Numbered from the stretch's first letter, positions 9,013-17,147 are shown. The stretch: 33,997 nt of DNA from a candidate division FCPU426 bacterium (GCA_023249615.1 JAHFCG010000010.1:1-33997); one strand, 5' to 3'. Numbers and translations are program-made. Notes: generated from the sequence alone by a model not told the origin.

Positions 9013-10459
9013 CGAACTTGTCTTTGTGGAAATAAACGACGATGAAATGTTGGCCAAGGTAACCGTGGTTCCACCCCAAAGTGAAACGGGCCGGTTTTCC
9101 ACAATTGATGACGTTCGAAACGCCTTAAAACGACGAAATGTGGTCTATGGAATTGATGAGGCCCGTTTGGCCGAAATTTCCTCCAAGCTTTCCCAATTTT
9201 CCGCTTCAAAAAACATAAACGAGCCTGTGGAAATGGACATCGCTTTTGGCACCCCTGTAACCAATGGGGAGGACGCGCGGGTTGAATATCTTTATAAAAA
9301 ATCAACCGAGGAAACCCCGGAAGTTCCTGTGGAAGAATCTGACGACGCCCGAATTGATTACAAAGCCGCCCATAAAATTGACAACATCACCAAGGGAACC
9401 CTTTTAGCGAGAAAAATTCCACCCACAAAAGGGATGCAGGGAATGACGGTTACCGGCAAGGCCATTCCGACGAAAGACGGCACTGATATTGAGGTGACCG
9501 CAAGCAAAGGTGTTGTCGTCTCTCCGGAAAACAAGGACGAATATATCGCGGATACTGACGGGCAGGTCATCGTTAAGGACAATAAAATTTCTGTTTTGGC
9601 CCTTTATGAAATTGCCGGTGACGTGAATCTTTCAACCGGAAATATCGATTTCATCGGAACAGTTGTTGTTCGTGGCGATGTAAAGGATGGTTTTAAGGTT
9701 TTTGCTGGCGAGGATCTAATTATCAACGGTGTAGTGGAGGGCGCGGAATTAAAGTGCAACGGCAAATTGACCATAGGTGGCGGCGTAAGCGGAAATGACA
9801 AAGCCAAGATTACCTGCCCGGGGGATGCGACGATTAAATACATTCGAAACGCGACCGTGGATGTTGGCGGGAGCTTGACCACGGCTCAGGCGATAATGCA
9901 CAGCAAGGTTACGGTGGGAAACAAGGTAACGGTAGCCGGGGCAAAGGGTGTGATTGTGGGAGGACAAATCATTGCCGGCCGGGAGGTTATGGCTGCGTCG
10001 ATGGGATCAAATTTCGCGACTCCTACGGAAGTGATTGTGGGGGAGGCGGTTGGGTTGAGGGATGAACTCCAAAGGATGGAAACCGAACTGAAAGCGTCAC
10101 TGGAAAACTTGGACAAAACCAAAAAGGGTATTCAGTTTTTAAAGGATCTTTCGGTGAAAATGGGCGGGACGCTTCCCCCTGACAAAAAAGAACTTTTGAC
10201 CAAATTAACCCGCGCGCAATTCAAGTTGATGGCGGACAGCAAATCCATGGCGGAAAAGAAACAAGATGTTGAAAAGAAAGAGGCGGAGGGGGCGGAGGAC
10301 CGCCGAAGGCACGCGAAGGTGCTTTGCATGGGAATCATACATACCGGAGTAAAAATTATCATAAATAAAGCGACCCGGCAAATTTCTGAAGATTTAAAAT
10401 ATTGCACATTAACTGAATCTGACGGTGAAGTGAAGGTCGGGCCATTTAAAGGAAACTGA
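8990..10459 (+). CDS. fapA: FapA family protein (DUF342), flagellar assembly protein A
   Basis: 489 residues with the FapA/DUF342 arrangement: a variable N-terminal domain, then the repetitive glycine/valine-rich core (about residues 150-360), then a C-terminal coiled coil (about 360-450). Core stretches such as GNIDFIGTVVVRGDVKDGF and VEGAELKCNGKLTIGGGVSG are a right-handed beta-helix pattern of VxGxV-type repeats. FapA proteins are often encoded near fliA in Gram-positive and deep-branching bacteria and have been linked to flagellar assembly and polar placement; the biochemical role is not settled. GGAGG stands just before the ATG at 8990, inside the fliA coding end, so translation is probably coupled to fliA. 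Confidence 0.93.
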   Translation: MAGSTDVNELVFVEINDDEMLAKVTVVPPQSETGRFSTIDDVRNALKRRNVVYGIDEARLAEISSKLSQFSASKNINEPVEMDIAFGTPVTNGEDARVEYLYKKSTEETPEVPVEESDDARIDYKAAHKIDNITKGTLLARKIPPTKGMQGMTVTGKAIPTKDGTDIEVTASKGVVVSPENKDEYIADTDGQVIVKDNKISVLALYEIAGDVNLSTGNIDFIGTVVVRGDVKDGFKVFAGEDLIINGVVEGAELKCNGKLTIGGGVSGNDKAKITCPGDATIKYIRNATVDVGGSLTTAQAIMHSKVTVGNKVTVAGAKGVIVGGQIIAGREVMAASMGSNFATPTEVIVGEAVGLRDELQRMETELKASLENLDKTKKGIQFLKDLSVKMGGTLPPDKKELLTKLTRAQFKLMADSKSMAEKKQDVEKKEAEGAEDRRRHAKVLCMGIIHTGVKIIINKATRQISEDLKYCTLTESDGEVKVGPFKGN

Positions 10460-10469
10460 GTGGGTTGCC

Positions 10470-10805
10470 ATGAGGGGAATTGACGGAAATTTTATCCATG
10501 CCCAGGGTGACGCGACCGCCAGAATGCAATTGGCGTATCAAACCGAACAAAACCGGCAACAAATTAAGGCTCAAATGGAGGTTGCGGAGTCTTTGAAGAA
10601 GCTTCGAGAACAAGTTGTGGAAACCGAAAAACTAGACTCCTCTGTGGTTTCTAAAATGGTAACGGATGACCAGGGGTCCGAAACCCAGACGCCTTTTGGC
10701 GAGGAGAAAAATGATGAAGGGTCGAAAAGAAAAGATCAAGAAAAGGAAATTGCGGAAGATTCCGGCGAGACGATAACAAAAACTCATATTGATATAAGGG
10801 CATAA
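10470..10805 (+). CDS. Small charged helical protein of unknown function
   Basis: I do not recognise a named family. The 111 residues are almost wholly polar and predicted helical: a glutamine/methionine-rich stretch (about 18-45) that could form a coiled coil, then an acidic and lysine-rich segment, ending in HIDIRA. There is no signal peptide or membrane segment. The start is 10 bases after fapA, and its stop TAA directly abuts the ATG of the next gene (TAAATG at 10803-10808), so the three genes are almost certainly one transcript. Function cannot be assigned. Confidence 0.7.
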   Translation: MRGIDGNFIHAQGDATARMQLAYQTEQNRQQIKAQMEVAESLKKLREQVVETEKLDSSVVSKMVTDDQGSETQTPFGEEKNDEGSKRKDQEKEIAEDSGETITKTHIDIRA

Positions 10806-11438
10806 ATGAATTTTTTTTTAATCATTCAATTTCTTTTTGACGCGGTTTTGCTTTTTGGAGTTTTGTTTTTGTTCCATTATTCGGTTCACCGGTCGCAAAG
10901 CAAAAAGGAAGAATCTGAAATTTTAAAAAACGTTCAAGTCCAGGAAATCAAGGAAAATCTCCAGGAGCTTTTGCTCACATTAAAACAACTGGGAAAAGAG
11001 GTTTCGGATAACATCCAGGAACAAGTCGAGGAAGCCGAAGAAAAAACAGAACACTTTAAAAAAACAATTCAAAAGATAAACAAAGATTTAAGTGAAACCC
11101 TGGTTTTGGCCGAAGAGGTCGGGGCGGAAAAAAACCGGCTTGAAGAAAAAATAAGCATAATTAAAAAGGCGAGGAAGAAAACGAAAAACAAGGAGAGCCT
11201 GGCGGCGGGGAGCGAAATTGCCGATGGTTTTGGGAAGACGGAAAAAAAACCAAACAACTCTGGTTTTTCCGGTGTTGGAAGGACGGTTGGGTTTTCCTCG
11301 GATCTTGTCCGCGAGGTCTATAGGATGGCGGACACCCAATTAGGGGTAAATGAAATCATTCAAAAAACCCGTTTGAGCCGGGCTGAGATTCAATTGATTT
11401 TAAACTTGAGGGATAATCGATTTACGACTCCCAATTAG
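10806..11438 (+). CDS. SwrB-like / DUF2802-DUF6115-type membrane coiled-coil protein
   Basis: This 210-residue protein has an N-terminal membrane anchor (residues 1-25), a long charged coiled coil (about 35-125), a linker, and a C-terminal helix-turn-helix-like motif (about 165-202: VYRMADTQLGVNEIIQKT, then LSRAEIQLILNLR). The same build, with the end motif reading roughly 'L-x-x-x-G-x-x-x-x-E-I-x-x-x-x-x-x-S-x-x-E-x-x-L-I-L', is found in Bacillus SwrB and in DUF2802/DUF6115 proteins of flagellar operons. SwrB lies just after sigD in Bacillus and promotes activation of the flagellar export apparatus. Here the gene is also downstream of the sigma-28 gene. The family link is made from pattern and position, not a search. 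Confidence 0.65.
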   Translation: MNFFLIIQFLFDAVLLFGVLFLFHYSVHRSQSKKEESEILKNVQVQEIKENLQELLLTLKQLGKEVSDNIQEQVEEAEEKTEHFKKTIQKINKDLSETLVLAEEVGAEKNRLEEKISIIKKARKKTKNKESLAAGSEIADGFGKTEKKPNNSGFSGVGRTVGFSSDLVREVYRMADTQLGVNEIIQKTRLSRAEIQLILNLRDNRFTTPN

Positions 11439-11494
11439 CTTTTCGTTTGTAGTTTAAGAGTTGATGGTTCGTGTTGTTTTAAAGGCGGGTTCGC

Positions 11495-12151
11495 ATGGAG
11501 CAAGTTTTTCCGGTGGGGGTTGGGTTTTCATCTCTGCCGATTGATTCCAATTATTCGGGCAGAGTGACGAATTCGCAAACCGATTTTAAAGAAGGTGTTA
11601 TTGAAAAGGTTTTTCAACCCGGAAACTTTATTGTGTCTCTGGGAAACGGGCTGAAGATAAAGGCGAAAGGATCGGGATCCCTAAAAAAGGGAAACAAGGT
11701 TCGAATTCAGCTTCCGGCGAAACAGTCACTTGGTATTGAGGAGTCGTCTAGCCAGAAAATTACCAAAACCCTCTCCCAAGACGGGCTTCAGATGTCCGCG
11801 ATGATTCCCCTGGCGTTTGGCGGGAAAAGGGCCAAGGCTCGGTTGGAAGTGTTTGTGGAAAGGCAGATGGCGGGCGGGCGGGAGCAGGGAATTGCCGCTA
11901 CCTATTTTGTATTTACGATTGAAACAGAGCGGAACGGGGAAATTCAATGGAGTATTCACCTGAAGGGGAAACAGGTTACCCTTCAGGTTTTCTCAAATCT
12001 TGGCGAGGGGGAAAAAGAAAGGTTAAAAGAATTGGTTTGTGAGGTTGAGGGCTCCTTGAAAAATCAGGGGTTTTCTTTAACTGCGCCGACCACTTTTTTG
12101 AGCCGGCCCTTTCAGGTCCCTTCAGGTTTTCGATTAAATGTGACGGGATGA
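11495..12151 (+). CDS. Short FliK-like hook-length control protein
   Basis: 218 residues, much shorter than ordinary FliK. The first ~75 residues contain a small beta-rich stretch (VIEKVFQPGNFIVSLGNGLKIKAK). The last ~90 residues resemble the FliK C-terminal domain: WSIHLKGKQVTLQVFSNLGEGEKERLKELV followed by EGSLKNQGFSLTAP. The gene stands 4 bases before fhlB, an arrangement seen in other bacteria in which a FliK-related protein is paired with an FlhB-like protein. A separate, very large FliK is encoded at 24875-28078. This is probably a specialised partner of FhlB rather than the main hook ruler. Confidence 0.6.
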   Translation: MEQVFPVGVGFSSLPIDSNYSGRVTNSQTDFKEGVIEKVFQPGNFIVSLGNGLKIKAKGSGSLKKGNKVRIQLPAKQSLGIEESSSQKITKTLSQDGLQMSAMIPLAFGGKRAKARLEVFVERQMAGGREQGIAATYFVFTIETERNGEIQWSIHLKGKQVTLQVFSNLGEGEKERLKELVCEVEGSLKNQGFSLTAPTTFLSRPFQVPSGFRLNVTG

Positions 12152-12155
12152 AATT

Positions 12156-12452
12156 ATGAGTCCCAGACCGGGGGGAAGAAAGGTTTCCCGCAAAACAGCC
12201 GTCGCGATTCAATATGACCGCACGACAATGCCCGCTCCACTGGTGGTCGCGAAGGGGAGGGGAAATGTCGCGGAAAAATTAATTACAATGGCGCGGGAAA
12301 ACAGAATTCCCATAATTGAGGATAAGCTTTTGGTAGAAATGCTGGATAAATTGAATTTGAATCAGCAAATTCCCGGGGAATTATATCAAGTGGTCGCGGA
12401 GATACTGGTGGCAGTTTACAAGGCGGAAGCCGGGGCCAGGAAGAAAATTTGA
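12156..12452 (+). CDS. fhlB: FhlB, FlhB C-terminal-domain homologue
   Basis: 98 residues that align by eye with the cytoplasmic domain of FlhB after the cleavage site: TAVAIQYDRTTMPAPLVVAKG, then AEKLITMARENRIPIIEDKLL and IPGELYQVVAEILVAVYKA. There are no membrane segments and no NPTH motif; TAVAIQYD occupies the position where FlhB has NPTHVAVAL. Such stand-alone FhlB proteins can substitute for the cleaved FlhB C-terminal fragment in export switching. Full-length flhB with intact NPTH is also present (2226-3302), so this is an accessory copy. It follows the short FliK-like gene by 4 bases. Confidence 0.9.
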   Translation: MSPRPGGRKVSRKTAVAIQYDRTTMPAPLVVAKGRGNVAEKLITMARENRIPIIEDKLLVEMLDKLNLNQQIPGELYQVVAEILVAVYKAEAGARKKI

Positions 12453-12497
12453 AATTCAACCGCGGTAAAATTTAGCGAGAGAAGGGTGACCGAAACA

Positions 12498-14618
12498 GTG
12501 CGAAACCGAAATCATTTCTTCACGAATATCATTTTCCAAAAACGAAATTTGTTTTTGGGGGTTTTGGCCTTGGGGTTTGAAATATTTTTATTTTCCACGA
12601 CCATTGCCTATTCACAACAATCTCCAATTTTCGGGCGTAAAGAAACCTTTGGAATTGGCCCCCGGGCAATGGGGATGGGAGGCGCTTTTACCGCGGTGGC
12701 GGATGATGCCTCGGCGGCTTATTGGAATGTGGCGGGTCTCGCCCAACTTTCCTCGTTTGAAATAGCCCTTTCGAGCGCTCCTGTTTATTTTAGGGACAAT
12801 GTTAATGGAATACCTGCGTTTGGGTTTCCTTGGTTTGCGTCGCTTCAATTCATGATGCCCATCGCGAAAGATAACACTCTTGGCATTTCCATGTTCCGCC
12901 CCTTCCATCCGCAAAGAGACTTTTATGCGGGTAACCCTACCATGAATTCAACTCAAAGATCGGAAGGAAGCTACCTTCAAAACCCAAGTTTCCAGCAGGA
13001 TGAATTGGTTTTGTCCTATGCGGCCCGGTTTTCCGCAGTTCGAAATTTTTCCGTAGGCGTTAATGTCAAGAGGTTGACGAATGATCCCTACTACATCCGT
13101 TACTTTGGAACCGACCCGATTGTGGCCCAACAATTGTCTAATCCCATCCGTGTGGTTGGATTTGGGGTTGATGTCGGCCTTCTGTACCGAATTCCCATAA
13201 CGAAGTATTCGGAGGAATTCCGGGTTGGTTTGGTCCTTAAGGACCTGGTGACTACCGCCACTTATTCAAATGGTTTTATTTTGACTTATCCCGCTGGTTC
13301 GATTAATTTCCCTGACGGCCCGGGATTTGAGGCTCCCGTTCCCCCTGAGATAACTTTGGGGTTGGCTTATAAAAATAATTTTCTTTTCAAGGTCCGAAAC
13401 ATTACTTCTTTTGATTTTGACCAGGTTTCGGATCCCCGGTTTGGTGATTCCGAAAATAAAATGCTTCGGTTCGGCACGGAGTTCTGGCTTTTCAGGGATG
13501 TTTTAGGTGTTCGGACAGGGTATTCAACATTTTTAAGCAGGCCCGGCTTTATCCATTTGGGGTTAAGCGTAAGAGCCTTGAATGGGGATTTTGAAACCGA
13601 TGTGGCCTATATCCAGCCCGTATCCCCTTCGGCAAGTGTGACGGCGGGTTCCGCCATTGGAAACTACAATACCGGCGGAATTAATTTTGAACCCTTTCAT
13701 ATCGGTATTTCTTATCGTTTTGGCGGTGGAGAAGAAATTCCACCCGCAAAGGTAAAGGCGTTTGTTCGGCCCGCAACATTTTCCCCTTCCCAGGGTGAAA
13801 AAGCGGTTTTTTTCCTGGATACCACGGAGGATGTTTCCATTAACCGTTGGAGTGTTCTGATCTACGACCAATCCAACCATTTAGTCAGGGGCATGAGAGG
13901 CAAGGGTTCACCTGCCACAAAACTCCTTTGGAGTGGGGAGAATGACCAATATGAACCGCTTCCCCCCGGAGTTTATACCTGGGCCTTCCAGGTTCAGGAC
14001 CAATTGGACCATGTCGCTTCAACCCCCGTTCAAACGGTTGAAATTTTGGGTCCCCCTTCTCCTGAGGCGGCCAAGGATCCAAGCAAACTTCTTGCCATCA
14101 GACAACAACAGGCTGAATTATTAGCCCAAGAACGCCAACAATTAACCGCTTTGGCCCAGGAAAGTCTTAGAAAACTGATGGGAGTTGAGGCCACCCCAAC
14201 CACGGCCAATGCTTCTTCTACGCCCGTTGAAGCCATTGGAAATACACTTACCCCCGAGGCGGGAACCGTACCGGCTTTGGGTTTTAATCACATTGGAAAA
14301 GACCAGGTTTTAAACGCACATTTTGACAAAAACACCAATGGAGAGCCCATAATTACCGTGAGTTACCGCTCAAATTTGACCTTTGTACCTTATCTTTACC
14401 AGGAAGCGGCGGAGGTTATTAAAACCAGCGTAAATTCAGTTGGAACTGGTTTAAAAGAGATATCAACTCGTGTATATTATGGCAAAAATGAGCTGACCCT
14501 TCAGACAACAACCCAGGCGGCTGCGAACTTCGCGTCTGGGAAAATTGACCAATTGAAGTTGTTGCAATTGTCTGACATCAAAATAAACGGTGTAAAGGTA
14601 GGACCTAATGGTTACTAG
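12498..14618 (+). CDS. PorV/UPF0164-type outer-membrane beta-barrel with C-terminal Ig-like domain
   Basis: The protein of about 706 residues has an extended N-terminal signal peptide (hydrophobic core near residues 18-36, then AYSQQ). The barrel follows with the family opening FGIGPRAMGMGGAFTAVADDASAAYWNVAGLA, and alternating beta-strand sequence continues to about residue 410. A FlgD/CHU-type Ig-like domain comes next (about 415-520; WSVLIYDQSNHLVR, LWSGENDQ, LPPGVYTWAFQV), then an alanine/glutamine-rich linker and a C-terminal domain (about 594-706) I do not recognise. The GTG at 12498 is chosen because the earlier in-frame GTG at 12486 directly abuts the AGAAGG motif, leaving no room for a ribosome. 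It overlaps the next gene by 11 bases. A flagellar role is inferred only from position. Confidence 0.85.
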   Translation: MRNRNHFFTNIIFQKRNLFLGVLALGFEIFLFSTTIAYSQQSPIFGRKETFGIGPRAMGMGGAFTAVADDASAAYWNVAGLAQLSSFEIALSSAPVYFRDNVNGIPAFGFPWFASLQFMMPIAKDNTLGISMFRPFHPQRDFYAGNPTMNSTQRSEGSYLQNPSFQQDELVLSYAARFSAVRNFSVGVNVKRLTNDPYYIRYFGTDPIVAQQLSNPIRVVGFGVDVGLLYRIPITKYSEEFRVGLVLKDLVTTATYSNGFILTYPAGSINFPDGPGFEAPVPPEITLGLAYKNNFLFKVRNITSFDFDQVSDPRFGDSENKMLRFGTEFWLFRDVLGVRTGYSTFLSRPGFIHLGLSVRALNGDFETDVAYIQPVSPSASVTAGSAIGNYNTGGINFEPFHIGISYRFGGGEEIPPAKVKAFVRPATFSPSQGEKAVFFLDTTEDVSINRWSVLIYDQSNHLVRGMRGKGSPATKLLWSGENDQYEPLPPGVYTWAFQVQDQLDHVASTPVQTVEILGPPSPEAAKDPSKLLAIRQQQAELLAQERQQLTALAQESLRKLMGVEATPTTANASSTPVEAIGNTLTPEAGTVPALGFNHIGKDQVLNAHFDKNTNGEPIITVSYRSNLTFVPYLYQEAAEVIKTSVNSVGTGLKEISTRVYYGKNELTLQTTTQAAANFASGKIDQLKLLQLSDIKINGVKVGPNGY

Positions 14619-16188
14619 GTTTCTAGCGGCGGCTTTAATCGTTTTTTCCCTTTTTGTTACAAGGGGATACGCCGCTTTTGACAAAGGTGGAATTTCGGGT
14701 CTCGGCGCTCGACCCCTTGGTATGGGCGGGGCCTTTACCACGATTGCCGACACTGGCGACGCTATTTTTTACAATCCAGCGGGGTTAATTCAGGTACTCC
14801 GGCCCGAGGTTTCAGGGATGGGGGCGGTTCTCCTCAATGGAAAAGAGGATTTGTTTAATTTGGCCTATATTCAACCCTTTGGGGATCAGTTGGCCTGGGC
14901 CTTGGCGACACAACAATTGTTCTTTACCGATGGCTCCGAAAACGAAAGAATTTACTACGGAACTTTTGCTGCCCCGCTTGCCATTGATAAGTCTATTTCC
15001 TTCGGTTTAAACATAAAACTATTTACAGTTGATTCGGCCACTCAACCAGGCCAACAAGCAAGTGGGTTGGGTTTGGATATGGGCTTTCTTTACCACATCC
15101 CAATCCTCAATCCGCGTTATGGAAAACAATTAAATCTCGGTTTGTCGGCTGAGGATTTGGATACCAAAATTCGTTATCAAGCCGGTAATGAAGATCCCAT
15201 TCCGTTAAGGGTTCGGGGTGGTTTCAGCTATGAATTTACCGATGATCTGGTAACTTCCTTCGAATTTTCGGATTTTAATGACCCCAATTTGGGATCCCAC
15301 CATACCCTCCTATTGGCGGGAATTGAGGGGTGGTTCTTCGAGGATCAATTGGGTTTAAGAACGGGTTATGCCGGTTTCCAGACCCTGGATGGTCAATTTA
15401 CCGCCGGGATTAGCTATCGTTCAAAAACCTGGGGAATTGACTACGCTTACATCGGACACGCTCAGTTTTTAGGTTCCTCCCACCGCATTTCGGCCAATTG
15501 GCGTTTTGGGGACTCTTTTTTGGGGAAGGTTAAAAGCTTTATTCCTGAAGGCGTAACCGCTTATGTCGAGGGCGACATCATTACCCTGCGTTGGAATAAT
15601 TCGCCGTCGCTTTCCCTGGCGGGCTATAACGTTTATTTCAGCAAGACGACAGGAGCTGGTTATGTGAAAATCAACCAAAAGGCCATTAAAGCAAATTATT
15701 ATTCACTTCGCGGTTTGGAAAAAAACACTAAATATTATTTCGTTGTCAGCTCGGTTACGAACACCATTCCCCCGGTCGAAAGCCAATATTCGAGGGAAAT
15801 ATTCGCCGGAACGACGGCCGCGCCTGGCGCTCCAGTAGTGGTTCAAAGCGATGTTCAAAATGAGGGTGTGGTTGATATCGCGAAACAAGTGGGGATGGCT
15901 GGTTTTCCTGATCCCGCCAAAAACAACCTAAAGGGTTATAATATTTATCTCTCAGAGGTTTCGGGGGGGCGATTTGACAAAATTAACGCCCAGCCTATTG
16001 GAAATGTTCCTACTTATTTAGTCCGGAAATTGAAAGTGGGGCAAAAATACTTCTTCACCTTTACTTCGGTGGGATTGGATGGGTCCGAAAGTACCCATTC
16101 GAAGGAATCAGGTGTAGTGGCCCTGCCCTACAGCGCAGTGATGCAGTCGACGGGGACAAATGTTAATCCCCCGGCGACGCCTAAATAA
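14608..16188 (+). CDS. PorV/UPF0164-type outer-membrane beta-barrel with two FN3-like domains
   Basis: 526 residues. A clear signal peptide (MVTRFLAAALIVFSLF...GYAA, about 23 residues) precedes a barrel of ~280 residues opening with ISGLGARPLGMGGAFTTIADTGDAIFYNPAGL, closely parallel to the opening of the previous gene product. Two fibronectin type III-like domains follow (about 308-400 with LAGYNVYFSKTTGAGYVKIN and NTKYYFVVSSV; about 410-505 with LKGYNIYLSEVSGGRFDKIN and GQKYFFTFTSV). The pair probably arose by duplication of a barrel gene, with different C-terminal domains added. It ends 15 bases before flgF, so the barrels are in the rod-gene transcript. Confidence 0.88.
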   Translation: MVTRFLAAALIVFSLFVTRGYAAFDKGGISGLGARPLGMGGAFTTIADTGDAIFYNPAGLIQVLRPEVSGMGAVLLNGKEDLFNLAYIQPFGDQLAWALATQQLFFTDGSENERIYYGTFAAPLAIDKSISFGLNIKLFTVDSATQPGQQASGLGLDMGFLYHIPILNPRYGKQLNLGLSAEDLDTKIRYQAGNEDPIPLRVRGGFSYEFTDDLVTSFEFSDFNDPNLGSHHTLLLAGIEGWFFEDQLGLRTGYAGFQTLDGQFTAGISYRSKTWGIDYAYIGHAQFLGSSHRISANWRFGDSFLGKVKSFIPEGVTAYVEGDIITLRWNNSPSLSLAGYNVYFSKTTGAGYVKINQKAIKANYYSLRGLEKNTKYYFVVSSVTNTIPPVESQYSREIFAGTTAAPGAPVVVQSDVQNEGVVDIAKQVGMAGFPDPAKNNLKGYNIYLSEVSGGRFDKINAQPIGNVPTYLVRKLKVGQKYFFTFTSVGLDGSESTHSKESGVVALPYSAVMQSTGTNVNPPATPK

Positions 16189-16203
16189 ACAAGGAGAAAC
16201 GTA

Positions 16204-16989
16204 ATGCCCAGTGGTCTTTATATAGCCGCCTCGGGAATGGATTCAACCATTACCCGTGAAAACGTTATCTCTAATAATTTGGCCAACCTGAGCACGGTTG
16301 GTTTTAAGCAAAACCGGGCGGTGGATGTGGCTTTTCCCACTTACCTGATCGCCAGACTTCATGATCAAAAAATGAAAGTAATGGATGGAACGGCAGAGCT
16401 TCGCCCCAACATCGGCTTCATGGGTGGAGGGGTTGTTCCCCAGGAAGTGGCTACAGATTATTCCCAGGGTTCAAGGCTTGCAACTAATAATCCATTGGAT
16501 TTTGCCTTGACGGGTCCCGGCTTTTTTTCTGTTTTGTCCCCGGAAGGTAAAACCTTTTTGACTCGTGCCGGAAGTTTCAGCCTTGACGGGAACGGCCGTT
16601 TGGTGACGGAGGACGGATTACCGGTTTTGGGCCATAACGGAGAGATTTATATTGACGGAACCAAGGTAACCGCTGATGAAGAGGGAAATCTTACGGTGGA
16701 CGGCAAGGCTTTGGACCAGCTTTTGGTCGTAAGGGTCAGGGATGAAAACCAATTATTCAAGGTTGGGCATTCCCTTTTCGAGGCAACCCCTCAAAACAAG
16801 ATCGATATGTCGCCGGATGATATTCAGGTCCAACAAGGTTTTCTGGAACAATCCAACGTGAACGCGATTCGGGAAATGGTCAATATGATCGAGGTGTCCC
16901 GTTCTTACGATCTAAACGCGAAAGTGGTTTCACTTTATGACCAGGTTTTGGGGGAGGCTTCTTCACAGATTGGGGCTTTGAGAGCTTAG
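16204..16989 (+). CDS. flgF: FlgF, proximal rod protein
   Basis: 261 residues with the flagellar rod/hook architecture: N-terminal ASGMDSTITRENVISNNLANLSTVGFKQ, a central beta-rich domain with TNNPLDFALTGPGFF and FLTRAGSFSLDGNGRLV, and a C-terminal helix with QGFLEQSNVNAIREMVNMIEVSRSYDLNAK. FlgF sits between FlgB/FlgC and FlgG in the rod spanning the periplasm. AAGGAGAAA precedes the ATG. The order flgF-flgG supports the assignment over FlgG; the sequence is also less FlgG-like than the next gene. Confidence 0.95.
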   Translation: MPSGLYIAASGMDSTITRENVISNNLANLSTVGFKQNRAVDVAFPTYLIARLHDQKMKVMDGTAELRPNIGFMGGGVVPQEVATDYSQGSRLATNNPLDFALTGPGFFSVLSPEGKTFLTRAGSFSLDGNGRLVTEDGLPVLGHNGEIYIDGTKVTADEEGNLTVDGKALDQLLVVRVRDENQLFKVGHSLFEATPQNKIDMSPDDIQVQQGFLEQSNVNAIREMVNMIEVSRSYDLNAKVVSLYDQVLGEASSQIGALRA

Positions 16990-17000
16990 GATTAAATTTT

Positions 17001-17127
17001 GGGCTGGACAGATAGTCCATCCCGGATGCTATAAACGGCCGGACTGCAATGCGGAGGCCGTTCTCACCGCCGAATGATTGAAGCGGTGAAAAAATCGGGA
17101 GTTCGGGTTGAATGAAACCCATAACTC
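17001..17127 (+). other. Four consecutive hairpins in the flgF-flgG spacer
   Basis: The 158-base gap between flgF and flgG folds into four neighbouring stems. First: 17001-17023 (GGG and GGAC pair with GTCC and CCC). Second: AACGGCC at 17034-17040 with GGCCGTT at 17056-17062. Third: TCACCGC at 17064-17070 with GCGGTGA at 17083-17089. Fourth: GAGTT plus GGGTT at 17099-17109 with AACCC plus AACTC at 17116-17127. None is followed by a T-run, so they do not look like terminators. A strong ribosome-binding site (GAGGAGG, 17137-17143) lies after them. A structured RNA leader is plausible. Confidence 0.5.
17005..17035 (+). promoter_or_regulatory. Weak candidate sigma-70-type promoter before flgG
   Basis: TGGACA (17005-17010, one mismatch to TTGACA) and TATAAA (17030-17035) are separated by 19 bases, a longer gap than usual. 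It would place a start near 17042 and give flgG a leader of about 105 bases. It overlaps the first hairpins, so the match may be fortuitous. Confidence 0.25.
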
Positions 17128-17147
17128 GCGAATCTTGAGGAGGCTTT

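Noticed and set aside
12156-12452. Broken flhB pseudogene
   Set aside because: It has its own start, a ribosome-binding region and the compact length of the FhlB family; a full-length flhB is present elsewhere. It is a genuine small gene.
17029-17078. Sigma-28 promoter before flgG (TATAAAC ... GCCGAATG)
   Set aside because: The TAAA and GCCG parts are not at the 11- or 15-base spacing used by the three good promoters, and the CGTTA core is lacking.
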